From: Gallalistipes aquisgranensis
GTDB lineage: Bacteria > Bacteroidota > Bacteroidia > Bacteroidales > Rikenellaceae
Direction: 5' to 3'
Assembly: GCF_014982715.1 (NCBI RefSeq)
Contig: NZ_JADCJY010000001.1
Location: 682,001 to 746,000, forward strand
Length of the DNA stretch: 64,000 nt
Shown here: piece after piece, positions 16,373-26,414 of the stretch
How the letters are laid out: every line of letters starts with the position of its first letter
Position numbering within the stretch: position 1 is the first letter of the stretch
Notes under the pieces: model-generated
Told to the model about the DNA's origin: nothing
Database searches by the model: none
The model's input: only the letters and a program-made list of their open reading frames with translations
Position numbers and translations under genes: made by a program

Positions 16373-16846
16373 CTATTCGTGATGGTAGGGTTCGTTGCCC
16401 AGGATGGTGAATCCGCGGTAGAGCTGTTCGGTGAAGAGCACGCGCACCAGTTGGTGCGAAAAGGTCATCCGCGAGAGGGAGAGTTTCCCGTCGGCGCGGG
16501 CGTAGACTGCGTCGGAGAAACCGTACGGACCTCCGATCACGAAACACAGCCTCCGTGTGGAGCCGTTCATGCGCTTTTGCAGCCACGCGGCGAATTCCAC
16601 CGAGCGCAGTTCCGTGCCCCGTTCGTCGAGCAGCACCACGCAGTCGCCCGGCGCGAACTGCCGCAGCAGCATGTCGCCTTCCGCTTTTTTCTGTTCGGCA
16701 TCGGAGAGGGTCTTCCGGTTTTTCGGGTCGGGCAGCGTGACGACGCCAAACCGGACGTAGAAGTTGATCCGTTTGCGGTACAGCTCGATCAACTCTTCCA
16801 CGGGCCGGGAGTCGGTCTTCCCGATCATGATGAGGTCGATGTTCAT
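16373..16846 (-). CDS. rlmH: 23S rRNA (pseudouridine1915-N3)-methyltransferase
   Basis: SPOUT-class methyltransferase of 157 residues acting on helix 69 of 23S rRNA. Diagnostic features are the N-terminal IGKTDSRPVEELIELYRKR, LLDERGTELRSVEFA, the knotted SAM-binding FVIGGPYGFSDAVYARAD and the C-terminal FSHQLVRVLFTEQLYRGFTI ending PYHHE. It is the last gene of a minus-strand unit behind the GH2-like gene (48-base gap). Confidence 0.96.
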   Translation of the reverse strand: MNIDLIMIGKTDSRPVEELIELYRKRINFYVRFGVVTLPDPKNRKTLSDAEQKKAEGDMLLRQFAPGDCVVLLDERGTELRSVEFAAWLQKRMNGSTRRLCFVIGGPYGFSDAVYARADGKLSLSRMTFSHQLVRVLFTEQLYRGFTILGNEPYHHE

Positions 16847-16894
16847 AACGTTTGTCGCTTTGGCACGTCGGCAGCGGTTTTCGGCCGTCCGGGA

Positions 16895-18352
16895 TCATCT
16901 GCGGGCGGCGGTCCTGTTTTTGGCCGTCCGGCGCTGCAGCTCCACGGCTTCGAGGATTGCCTTCCCTGAGTGGATCTCTTTCAGTTCCAGGTCGGTGTTC
17001 CATTCGCCCTGTGCGTCGGTGTAGAGCACGGCGCGTCCGGGATCGGCCTTTTTGAGCCATCGGTAGCACCGGTACATGTTGTAGCCGTTGCCTGCATTGC
17101 CTCCCAGCGACCAGCCGATCACGCAGGTGCGGTTGCGGTTGCGGGCCTGCAAGGCCTCCACCCGGTCGAGGAACGAGGGCAGCCAGGCCGGGTCGTTCGA
17201 CGGGGCGGGACGCAGACCCTCTCCTTCGGCCCGGGGGGCGCTGTTGATGTCGGCCTGGTCGATTACGTAGAGACCGATGCTGTCGCACAGGTCGTAGAAC
17301 CATTCCGGCTGGGGATGGTCGGGCAGCAGCGTGTTGATGCTCTGCCCGCGCAGGAGCGTCATTTCGTCCCGTGTCCGCTGCCGGTCGCCGGCCGCCGCGT
17401 TGTACCGGGCGACGTTCAGTTCCACGGGCTTTCCGTTGCGGTATATCGTTCCTTCGTGGAGTTCCGTCTCCCCGAATCCCAGCGTGTAGGGAATGTATTC
17501 GATCAGGCGGCCGTCCCGGCGTACGAAGAGCATGACCCGGTAGAGGTCGGGGTTTTCTGCGCTCCACAGGTGGGGGATCACCCCGTAGACATATTCGTCG
17601 AACCGGACCGTATCGCGTCCCTGTCCCGGTATCTTCACATCCCGCATGTCGTAGTAGAGCAGTTTGCCCGTGGGGGCGTAAATGTCGTATCCCACCGTGA
17701 CGGTCTCCTGCGAGTTGTAGCTGTTGGCCACGGCCAGCTTCACCGTGAACATGCCGTTGCGTCCCGTGGAGTCGAGGCCGGGGCGGAGGGAGAAATCCTC
17801 GATCCGCAGTTTGGGCTGGGAGTAGAGGTAGACGTTGCGCAGTGCGGTGCGGTCGGCCGGGTCTCTGCACGGCAGGGCCGATTCCAGGGCGGCACCCGTT
17901 CCGTCAGCGACCGCCTCCAGCCGGATGGTGTTCACGCCGTCCCTGACCAGGGACGAGATGTTGAACTCCGCGGGCGTGTGGCTGCCCTGCGCGTATCCGG
18001 CCATTTTGTCGTTGACGTAGAGGTAGAGGCCGGGAGCCCCTTCCACATGGAGGAACAGTTCACGGTCGAGCCACGGATAGGGAATGCTTACCAGCGTGAT
18101 ATAGGTCTTGCGGGGAGAGCCTGCCGGGGTAGGGGGCGATTCCAGCTTGCCGGTCAGATTCCGGTAGAAAGGCGAGGCCGAGGGATCGCCCTTTTCCGCG
18201 TCTTCCCGGGCGGTGTAGCTGATGAATTCGCTGCGCGGAACAGCTTTCCCTATCGACCCGATCCCCGGATCGTTCCATTCGGTTTTTGCCTGCTGGGCGT
18301 TCAGCGCGAGGGCGGCGAGGAGGCCTGCCGCCCCCAGTGCGATATGTTTCAT
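16895..18352 (-). CDS. GH2-like protein lacking catalytic residues (probable pseudoenzyme)
   Basis: A 485-residue exported protein (signal MKHIALGAAGLLAALALNAQ). It has the GH2 sugar-binding jelly roll (about 60-180), an immunoglobulin-like domain (about 185-290) and the first part of a beta-galactosidase TIM barrel. The acid/base motif, normally S-L-G-N-E-A-G-N-G, reads SLGGNAGNG at 415-423, so the catalytic Glu is Asn419 and the preceding Asn is Gly418. The protein stops about 60 residues later, before the strand that would carry the nucleophile. It is probably inactive, perhaps sugar-binding. It sits between DUF4954 and rlmH in one transcript. Confidence 0.8.
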   Translation of the reverse strand: MKHIALGAAGLLAALALNAQQAKTEWNDPGIGSIGKAVPRSEFISYTAREDAEKGDPSASPFYRNLTGKLESPPTPAGSPRKTYITLVSIPYPWLDRELFLHVEGAPGLYLYVNDKMAGYAQGSHTPAEFNISSLVRDGVNTIRLEAVADGTGAALESALPCRDPADRTALRNVYLYSQPKLRIEDFSLRPGLDSTGRNGMFTVKLAVANSYNSQETVTVGYDIYAPTGKLLYYDMRDVKIPGQGRDTVRFDEYVYGVIPHLWSAENPDLYRVMLFVRRDGRLIEYIPYTLGFGETELHEGTIYRNGKPVELNVARYNAAAGDRQRTRDEMTLLRGQSINTLLPDHPQPEWFYDLCDSIGLYVIDQADINSAPRAEGEGLRPAPSNDPAWLPSFLDRVEALQARNRNRTCVIGWSLGGNAGNGYNMYRCYRWLKKADPGRAVLYTDAQGEWNTDLELKEIHSGKAILEAVELQRRTAKNRTAARR

Positions 18353-18382
18353 CGGTTTTATTTCCTGGTGATTACGTATGTT

Positions 18383-20128
18383 CTAATGACATTCCTTGAC
18401 GGCAGCGAAATCTGCGTCGATCTCTTCGGGCGTAAGGGCGTCGATGCCGTATCCCGTGTTCATGACCCCTTCCCGGTCGCGCTGGGCGTCTTCATCGGTC
18501 ATGGCACGGAGGGCGGCGGCCGCTTCCGTGCCTTTCCGCACGGCCGTCTCCAGATCGGCTTCGGTCGGTTCGTGCTTCAACAATCCGGCCAGCGTGTGCA
18601 GAGCCCAGCCCCGGGCATACTGCGGATACCGGTCGTGTATCTCTCTCAGGCGGTTGTCCAACTCTGCGGCCGAGGCGATCTTTCCTTCGTCCACCTCGTC
18701 GAGCAGGGCGTCGACGGCCGCCCGTGGAGCGTACATGCCCGCCATGTCCACCCATGTCCCTTCCCCTGTCCGGTCGGGTTCCATACCCCGTGTCTCGTCG
18801 AGGATCGCCCCGAGCGAGGAGTCCAGCGCCAGCCGGTAGAGCTGCACGCCGCGCCGCAGCATGGACTGCTTGATGCGCATGCGTTCGTAATTGTAGGTGT
18901 CCTGTCCCTCCCGGGCGAGCAGCTGTGCCGAGATTTCGAGCGCCTTGACCACCCGTTCGGCCAGGTAGGGCGTATGTTCCCGGAAGTTGATGAGATCGGC
19001 TTTCGGACCTTTGCGGCGGTCGCGTTTGGGCCATTTGGCAATGTCGCGCACCATGCCGTAACAGCGCAGGTTGGCCCCCGGCAGCAGGTAGGATTTGCCT
19101 TCCGAATCCATCAGGTAGGAGAACGGGAAATATTCCGTGTTGTAGTGGCTTCCGTGCCGGCCGAAGACCACGGTGAAGGCCCCGTCCTTGGCCGGGAGCA
19201 TGGCATAGGCGTTGCTGGCGAACTTGCAGCCCCGCTGATGGATGCCCTGGTGCACGGCCCCCGTTTTGAAAAGGTGGTTGCTCTGGTTGGTGCCGCTTCC
19301 CGCGTTGAAGAACGAGAAGAGCCCCGCGATCAGCAGCGACGAACGGTGGTGCGTCACGGTGTAGGGACCGGCGAAAATCGAGCAGGCTTCGCCGCTGCCG
19401 CAGTCGCAGTTGGCGAAGAAGAGCGAATTTTCAGCCATGAAACCGTTGTCGAGCCGCACGGCTTCGCCTACGAAACAGTGTTTGAGAATGGTGCCGTTGT
19501 CGATCCGGGCTCCCGGCATGGCGATGAAATCGTGGGCCTTCACGCCGAATCCCACCACGACAGGGTCTTCCCGGCAACTGTTCAGCGTACCGTTCTCGAC
19601 GACGGATACGCCCATCAGCCGGGCATAGGGACCCACTTTGACGTTGAGCAGCATGTTGCATCCCCGGACCGAAGCACCCCTGCCGATCACGCCCATCGTC
19701 GAGCGGACCTGTGCGCAGTGAGCCTTCGTGAACTCCCCGAGCCGGGCGACCGTTTCGCGGCGGTGGCGGTACATGGCCGTGATGTAGGCCGTCTGGGCCG
19801 TCAGTCCGTCCCGGATGGGGACTTCGCGTCCGCCCGCCTCGTTGACGGCGGCCACCTCCACGCCGTTGCCGAAGGTGCTCTCTCCGGTCGTCTCGATCAG
19901 CCCCGTGTTTTCGATATAGGCATCGTCTTCGATAATGCAGTTGGCGATGTATGAACCGATGTTGGAGATGTAAACGTTGTTCCCGATCTGCACCCGTCCC
20001 CGGAACTGGCAGTTCCAGATTTTGGCCGGATCGAAGCGGTCTCCCACGAGGACTCCGTTCCAGTCGCCGGCACGGCAACCCTGTCTCTCCAGTTGTCCGA
20101 TTTCGCCGGCAGTCAGATTTCTTTCCAT
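18383..20128 (-). CDS. DUF4954 protein with left-handed beta-helix repeats
   Basis: A 581-residue cytosolic protein of the Bacteroidetes family DUF4954. Residues ~40-260 are hexapeptide-like repeats (IGNNVYISNIGSYIANCIIEDDAYIENTG, read in pieces) as in acyl- and nucleotidyl-transferase beta-helices. The second half is mostly helical. Some relatives of such beta-helix proteins are sugar nucleotidyl- or acyl-transferases, but no catalytic motif is evident and I do not assign an activity. First gene of the DUF4954-GH2-like-rlmH unit, with gaps of 30 and 48 bases. Confidence 0.85.
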   Translation of the reverse strand: MERNLTAGEIGQLERQGCRAGDWNGVLVGDRFDPAKIWNCQFRGRVQIGNNVYISNIGSYIANCIIEDDAYIENTGLIETTGESTFGNGVEVAAVNEAGGREVPIRDGLTAQTAYITAMYRHRRETVARLGEFTKAHCAQVRSTMGVIGRGASVRGCNMLLNVKVGPYARLMGVSVVENGTLNSCREDPVVVGFGVKAHDFIAMPGARIDNGTILKHCFVGEAVRLDNGFMAENSLFFANCDCGSGEACSIFAGPYTVTHHRSSLLIAGLFSFFNAGSGTNQSNHLFKTGAVHQGIHQRGCKFASNAYAMLPAKDGAFTVVFGRHGSHYNTEYFPFSYLMDSEGKSYLLPGANLRCYGMVRDIAKWPKRDRRKGPKADLINFREHTPYLAERVVKALEISAQLLAREGQDTYNYERMRIKQSMLRRGVQLYRLALDSSLGAILDETRGMEPDRTGEGTWVDMAGMYAPRAAVDALLDEVDEGKIASAAELDNRLREIHDRYPQYARGWALHTLAGLLKHEPTEADLETAVRKGTEAAAALRAMTDEDAQRDREGVMNTGYGIDALTPEEIDADFAAVKECH

Positions 20129-20150
20129 GACGTTTTGCTTTGCAAACGGA

Positions 20151-20158
20151 CAAAGATA
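20151..20158 (-). promoter_or_regulatory. -7 element (TATCTTTG) of the DUF4954 operon
   Basis: Exact TAnnTTTG on the minus strand 22 bases before the DUF4954 ATG, giving a leader of about 16 nt. It serves DUF4954, the GH2-like gene and rlmH. Confidence 0.65.
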
Positions 20159-20299
20159 CCCTTTTTTTTCGATATTTATGTGCAGGTATGTTTTTTGCTC
20201 CGCCCGGAGGGATTGTTAACGCAGACTTAACCCGCGTTTTTGCGGGGTTTGGAGGAAATTCCGTTATTTTGTAACTTCGAAAAAAACAATGCTGACGCC

Positions 20300-22381
20300 A
20301 TGGCGGAAAATACGGATCAAACGACGCTCGACAACCGGGAGCTGAGCTGGCTCTCCTTCAACGGCCGGGTGCTTCAGGAGGCGCGCGACGAAAGCGTGCC
20401 CCTGCTCCAGCGGCTGCGTTTTCTGGGAATCTATTCCAATAACCTCGACGAGTTCGTCAAGGTGCGGGTGGCCAACGTGGAACGGCTGGCCGCCGTAGCT
20501 TCCGACCGGAGCCGCACCCTCACCGGGGGATACACGCCCGCAGCCCTGCTCGACGAGCTGAACGCCCGCATGCAGTCCATGCAGGCCGACTACGAACAGG
20601 CCTATGCCCAGATTCTGCGGGAGATGGAGACGCACGGCATCTTCATCGTGAACGAGACGCAGCTCGACGGGGTCCAGCAGGCGTTCGTGTGGAACTATTT
20701 CGCTTCGACGGTCAGTCCGCGCACGGCTCCGCTGATGCTGCGCAAACGGGTGAAACTGCCTTTCCTCTCCGACGACCGGGCCTACCTGGGCGTGAAGATG
20801 GAGACGGCTTCGGGCCGCGGACGCTATGCCGTTCTGGAGATTCCCTCCAGTTCGGCCTGTCCCCGGTTTGTGGTGCTGCCTTCGCCTCCGGGCACTACGC
20901 ATATCATCCTGCTGGACGACATCCTGCGTTTCTGTCTGGACGAGATTTTCTTCATGTTCGAGTACGTGAGCATCACGGCCCACACCTTCAAGATCAACCG
21001 CGACGCGGAGCTGACCCTCGACGACGACATCTCCAAAAGCCTCGTGCAGAAGATGGAGCAGGGGATCACCAAGCGACAGCACGGACGTCCCGTACGTCTG
21101 GTGTACGACAAGGAGATGCCCGAAGACCTGTTGGAACTGATCCTGTCGAAATTCTATATCCGCAACCGGGAGAGCGTTTCGCCCGGCGGACGCTATCATC
21201 TGCTGCGCGATCTGATGCGTTTCCCGAGGGTGGCCCCCTCGCTGGAGGAGACTCCGCTGCCGCCGCTGCACCATCCCTACATCAGGCCTTTTTCGAGCAT
21301 TCTCAGCGTGGTGAAGCGGTCCGACCTGCTGCTGGCCTATCCTTATTATACGTTCAACCATCTGATCGACTTCCTGCGCGAGGCGGCGATCGACCCGAAG
21401 GTGGAGAGTATCCATATCACGCTCTACCGCATGGCCGAACGTTCGAAGGTGGTGGGTGCGCTGGTCAACGCGGCCCGAAACGGCAAGCGGGTGGTGGCGC
21501 TGGTGGAGCTGATGGCCCGTTTCGACGAGGAGCGCAACATCGACTTCACCGACGTCATGCAGCAGGCCGGCATCAAGGTGATCCACGGGCTGGACGGGGT
21601 GAAGGTACATGCCAAGCTGATCCTGGTCGAACGCAGGGAAGGGGCCCGGCTGCGGGGATACACCTATGTGGGCACAGGCAATTTCAACGAGGATACCGCC
21701 ACGTTGTACAGCGATTTCGGCCTGCTTACGGCGGACGACACCGTCGCCGGGGATGCCGCCCGGGTCTTCGATTTCCTGCAGAACACCCACAAGCATTTCG
21801 AGTGCGAACGTCTGGTGGTGTCGCCCTATTTCATGCGGGAGCATTTCGTGCGCATGATCGACCGGGAGATCCATTATGCCAGAAGCGGCCGGCCGGCTTA
21901 TATCTATGCGAAATTCAACAGCCTGACCGATCCCGACATGATCGCGGCCCTCTACCGGGCCAGCGATGCCGGGGTGGACGTGCGGCTGATCGTCCGGGGC
22001 GCATGTTGTCTCAAACCGGGCGAAAAAGGGCTCAGCGAGCATATCCGGGCCATCAGTATCGTCGATCGTTTCCTGGAGCATGCCCGCCTGGTCGTTTTCG
22101 GGGGCGGGGGAGACGAACGGAGCTATATCCTCAGTGCCGACTGGATGCCCCGCAACCTGAACCGCCGGGTCGAGGTGGGCATTCCCGTGCGCGACCGCCG
22201 AATCCGCAAGTTGTTGCGGAAAATTTTCGATATTCAGTGGAGCGACCGCGTAAAGGCGCGGGATTTGAGTAACTTTGCGCAGAATCAGTATGTCGGCCGC
22301 GAACCGGGACGGGAGACGGAACACCCCATCCGTTCGCAGACCGCCATCTACGACTATCTGAAATCGTTAACCGAGCGATAA
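20300..22381 (+). CDS. ppk1: Polyphosphate kinase 1
   Basis: Membrane-associated enzyme building inorganic polyphosphate from ATP. The 693-residue protein starts at MAENTDQ, the family-like N-terminus leading to LDNRELSWLSFNGRVLQEA; an in-frame ATG 20 codons earlier falls in the promoter region. The phospho-accepting histidine is His437 in VKVHAKLILVERR, and the second PLD-like motif is near DVRLIVRGACCL. ppx follows after 3 bases, so synthesis and degradation of polyphosphate are co-expressed. A near-match -7 element (TTATTTTG) lies about 20 bases upstream. Confidence 0.96.
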   Translation: MAENTDQTTLDNRELSWLSFNGRVLQEARDESVPLLQRLRFLGIYSNNLDEFVKVRVANVERLAAVASDRSRTLTGGYTPAALLDELNARMQSMQADYEQAYAQILREMETHGIFIVNETQLDGVQQAFVWNYFASTVSPRTAPLMLRKRVKLPFLSDDRAYLGVKMETASGRGRYAVLEIPSSSACPRFVVLPSPPGTTHIILLDDILRFCLDEIFFMFEYVSITAHTFKINRDAELTLDDDISKSLVQKMEQGITKRQHGRPVRLVYDKEMPEDLLELILSKFYIRNRESVSPGGRYHLLRDLMRFPRVAPSLEETPLPPLHHPYIRPFSSILSVVKRSDLLLAYPYYTFNHLIDFLREAAIDPKVESIHITLYRMAERSKVVGALVNAARNGKRVVALVELMARFDEERNIDFTDVMQQAGIKVIHGLDGVKVHAKLILVERREGARLRGYTYVGTGNFNEDTATLYSDFGLLTADDTVAGDAARVFDFLQNTHKHFECERLVVSPYFMREHFVRMIDREIHYARSGRPAYIYAKFNSLTDPDMIAALYRASDAGVDVRLIVRGACCLKPGEKGLSEHIRAISIVDRFLEHARLVVFGGGGDERSYILSADWMPRNLNRRVEVGIPVRDRRIRKLLRKIFDIQWSDRVKARDLSNFAQNQYVGREPGRETEHPIRSQTAIYDYLKSLTER

Positions 22382-22384
22382 GCC

Positions 22385-23314
22385 ATGATCGAAAAGAGAA
22401 GCGTGGGCGCGATCGACATCGGCTCCAATGCCGTGCGGATGCTGATCGCCGACGTGGAGGACTATACGGGGACCGTGACCTACAAGAAGACCGCCTTCCT
22501 GCGGGTGCCGATCCGTCTGGGCGAGGATGTCTTCGTCCGGGGGCGGATCGGGGAGGAGAAACAGAGGCGCCTGTGCGAGGCCATGCAGGGGTTCGTACAT
22601 GTCATGAACGCCTACGGGGTGGAGCTGAGGCGGGCCTGCGCCACGAGTGCCATGCGTGAGGCGGCCAACGGTCCGCAGACGGTGCGGATGATCCGGGAGT
22701 GTTCGGATGTCCGGGTGGAGATCATCTCCGGGCAGGAGGAGGCCGACCTGATTTTCTCCGGGGGCATGCGTTCGCTGATGGACCCCGCGGGCAGCTACCT
22801 GCTGGTGGACGTGGGGGGCGGAAGCACGGAGGTGACGGTCTATGCGGGCCGGAGGCGGGTCGACTCCCGCTCCTTTTCGCTGGGAACCGTGCGCATGCTC
22901 AGCGGGGCGGTGCCCGACGGGGAGTGCGACCGTTTCCGGGAATGGCTGAGGCAGGCTGCTTTCGATTATGCCCCGACCACCATCATCGGGTCCGGAGGCA
23001 ATATCAACAAAGCCCAGAAGCTCATGGGCCGCAAGGAGAAGGAGGCGATTTCGCTCGGCGACCTGAAATCCCTTTACGGCCGGATCAAATCGCTCAGCTA
23101 CGAAGATCGTATCCATAAGATGGGTATGAACACCTACCGGGCCGACGTGATCGTCCCTGCGCTGAAAATCTTTCTCACGGCGGCCAAAAGCAGCCGTGTG
23201 GAGCGTTTCGTGGTGCCGAAACTGGGGCTGGTGGACGGTATCGTGCACCGGCTTTACCGGGAAGCCGTACCGGCTGCGGCGGACGAGCCCGAGCGCACGG
23301 AGGAGGAGATATGA
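22385..23314 (+). CDS. ppx: Exopolyphosphatase / pppGpp phosphatase family protein
   Basis: A 309-residue ASKHA-fold phosphatase removing terminal phosphates from polyphosphate, possibly also from pppGpp. The phosphate-binding loops are visible in [14 protein letters not shown] (N-terminus) and [15 protein letters not shown] (about 140), with EEADLIFSG before the latter. It is the short two-domain form without an HD domain, as is common in Bacteroidetes. Translation is probably coupled to ppk1 three bases upstream. Confidence 0.92.
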   Translation: MIEKRSVGAIDIGSNAVRMLIADVEDYTGTVTYKKTAFLRVPIRLGEDVFVRGRIGEEKQRRLCEAMQGFVHVMNAYGVELRRACATSAMREAANGPQTVRMIRECSDVRVEIISGQEEADLIFSGGMRSLMDPAGSYLLVDVGGGSTEVTVYAGRRRVDSRSFSLGTVRMLSGAVPDGECDRFREWLRQAAFDYAPTTIIGSGGNINKAQKLMGRKEKEAISLGDLKSLYGRIKSLSYEDRIHKMGMNTYRADVIVPALKIFLTAAKSSRVERFVVPKLGLVDGIVHRLYREAVPAAADEPERTEEEI

Positions 23315-23355
23315 CGCGATCGGTGCGTCGGGATGCTCCCCTCGGGGCGGATCGT

Positions 23356-23394
23356 ACGGCGGACGGGCTTTAAGAGCCGTCCGCCGTTTTATTT
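23356..23394 (+). terminator. Terminator of ppk1-ppx
   Basis: An 11-bp perfect stem (23356-23366 and 23377-23387) is followed by TTTTATTT, 40 bases past the ppx stop. Confidence 0.85.
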
Positions 23395-23471
23395 GGCGTT
23401 CCGGGTTGGGAAATGTGATAAAAATTCCGATATTTGTGGTCTATCTGAGTGTACGAAAAATTATTAGCTGT

Positions 23472-24869
<1,398 letters not shown>

Positions 24870-24878
24870 CCGGCCTGT

Positions 24879-24913
24879 ACGGAGGGGGCGCTTCCCGCTC
24901 TCTCCGTTTTTTC
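24879..24913 (+). terminator. Terminator of asnS
   Basis: Stem ACGGAG/CTCCGT (24879-24884 and 24902-24907) with inner GGG/CCC pairs, followed by TTTTTTC. Confidence 0.75.
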
Positions 24914-24972
24914 TTATATAGCTTAGATTCGAATTATCCAATATTTTTATTTAATCAAAACCTGAACACATT

Positions 24973-26409
24973 ATGTCGAACATCAATCAGAGACAGATAC
25001 AAAAGCTGCTCCAGAAGCTGTCGCCGCAGCAGATACAAATGATCAAACTCCTGGAACTGCCTGCCGTGCAGCTCGAACAGCGCATCAAGCAGGAGATCGA
25101 GGAGAATCCCGTGCTGGAGGAGGACATGACCGAGGAGAAGAACGAGGAGGAGAACCAGCCCAAGGAGATTTCCGTAGAGGAGTATCTCAAGGAGGACGAT
25201 ACGCCCAGTTACAAATATCATGCGAACAACTATTCGAAGGACGACCAGCGCCGTCCGGTCTATCTGACGCGGGGACGCACGCTGCACGAGTACCTCGAAG
25301 AGCAGCTGGGGTACAAGACCCTGACACCGCGCGAACAGACCGTCGCCAGTTATCTGGTGGGCAGCATTGACGACGACGGCTACCTGCGGCGCGATTTGGA
25401 TTCCATTTCGGACGACATCGCCTTCAGCCTCGGGATCGAGGTTTCGCGTGAGGAACTGGAACATCTGGTGGGGATCATCCACGAACTGGAGCCCGCCGGA
25501 GTGGGAGCCCGCTCCCTGCAGGAGTGCCTGTTGTTGCAGCTCGACGCTTCGTCGGCCTGCACGACCAAATCGGGACGGTTGGCCCGCAAGATACTGAGCT
25601 CCTATTTCGAGGAGTTCACGAAAAAGCATTACGAAAAGCTGATGAGCCGCCTGGGGGTGGGGGAAGACGACTTCCGTGCCGCCATCGAGGAGATCGTCCG
25701 CCTGTCGCCCAAACCGGGCAACCTTTACAACGAAGGGGGCAGCGAAGCGTCGCCCTATATCATTCCCGACTTCATCCTCGACTACCAGAACGGACAGTTC
25801 GAGTTGAGTCTGAACTCCTACAATGTTCCGGAGGTGAAGGTCAACCGCCGTTACGTGGAGATGATCCGCGAGATGGCGGGCAAGGACGGCGCTTCGGTGA
25901 GCGACGGGAACAAGGAGGCGATTCAGTTCGTCAAGAACAAGATTGACTCGGCCAAATGGTTCATATCCGCCATCAAACAGCGGCACGATACGCTGATGCA
26001 TACCATGCAGGAGATTCTGAATTATCAGAAGGAGTATTTTGTGGACGGCGACCAAAGCAAACTGCGCCCGATGATTCTCAAGGATATAGCCGACCGCACA
26101 GGGCTCGACGTGTCGACCATTTCGCGTGTGGTGAACAGCAAATACATTCAGACCCATTTCGGCATCATTCCCCTCAAGCAGCTCTTTTCGGAGGCGATGC
26201 AGACCGACAGCGGCGAGGAGGTTTCCTCTTACGAGATCAAGAACATCCTCACCCAGTGCATCGACTCGGAAGACAAGCGCAAGCCTTTGACGGACGAGGT
26301 GCTGATGGACATTCTCAACGGCAAGGGATACCATATCGCCCGCCGCACCGTGGCCAAGTACCGCGAGATGCTGGGCATTCCGGTGGCCCGGCTGCGCAAA
26401 CAGATTTGA
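24973..26409 (+). CDS. rpoN: RNA polymerase sigma-54 factor
   Basis: A 478-residue alternative sigma factor. Region I is the Gln/Leu-rich start (QRQIQKLLQKLSPQQIQMIK), followed by an acidic region II (EENPVLEEDMTEEKNEEE). The core-binding domain spans about 90-280. The DNA-binding domain has an HTH (GLDVSTISRVVNSKYIQT) and the RpoN box ARRTVAKYREMLGI near the C-terminus. No AAA+ sigma-54 activator gene is in the window. The gene is followed after 5 bases by a PAP2-like membrane protein. Confidence 0.97.
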   Translation: MSNINQRQIQKLLQKLSPQQIQMIKLLELPAVQLEQRIKQEIEENPVLEEDMTEEKNEEENQPKEISVEEYLKEDDTPSYKYHANNYSKDDQRRPVYLTRGRTLHEYLEEQLGYKTLTPREQTVASYLVGSIDDDGYLRRDLDSISDDIAFSLGIEVSREELEHLVGIIHELEPAGVGARSLQECLLLQLDASSACTTKSGRLARKILSSYFEEFTKKHYEKLMSRLGVGEDDFRAAIEEIVRLSPKPGNLYNEGGSEASPYIIPDFILDYQNGQFELSLNSYNVPEVKVNRRYVEMIREMAGKDGASVSDGNKEAIQFVKNKIDSAKWFISAIKQRHDTLMHTMQEILNYQKEYFVDGDQSKLRPMILKDIADRTGLDVSTISRVVNSKYIQTHFGIIPLKQLFSEAMQTDSGEEVSSYEIKNILTQCIDSEDKRKPLTDEVLMDILNGKGYHIARRTVAKYREMLGIPVARLRKQI

Positions 26410-26414
26410 ACGCA

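Noticed and set aside
16860-16878. Second sigma-54-like match (TTGGCACG with GG-N10-GC) on the plus strand between rlmH and the GH2-like gene
   Set aside because: The -12 part reads CAGC instead of TTGC, and it points antisense into the GH2-like gene with no product downstream. Probably chance.
16970-19954. 994-codon open frame on the plus strand across the GH2-like and DUF4954 genes
   Set aside because: It spans two real minus-strand genes and their gap, with no family content. It is a shadow of GC-rich codons.
20264-22324. 686-codon open frame antisense to ppk1
   Set aside because: ppk1 is full length with all motifs; the antisense frame shows no domain.
23196-23471. 92-codon upstream extension of asnS
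   Set aside because: It overlaps ppx and the ppk1-ppx terminator; the AsnRS family starts at the ATG at 23472.
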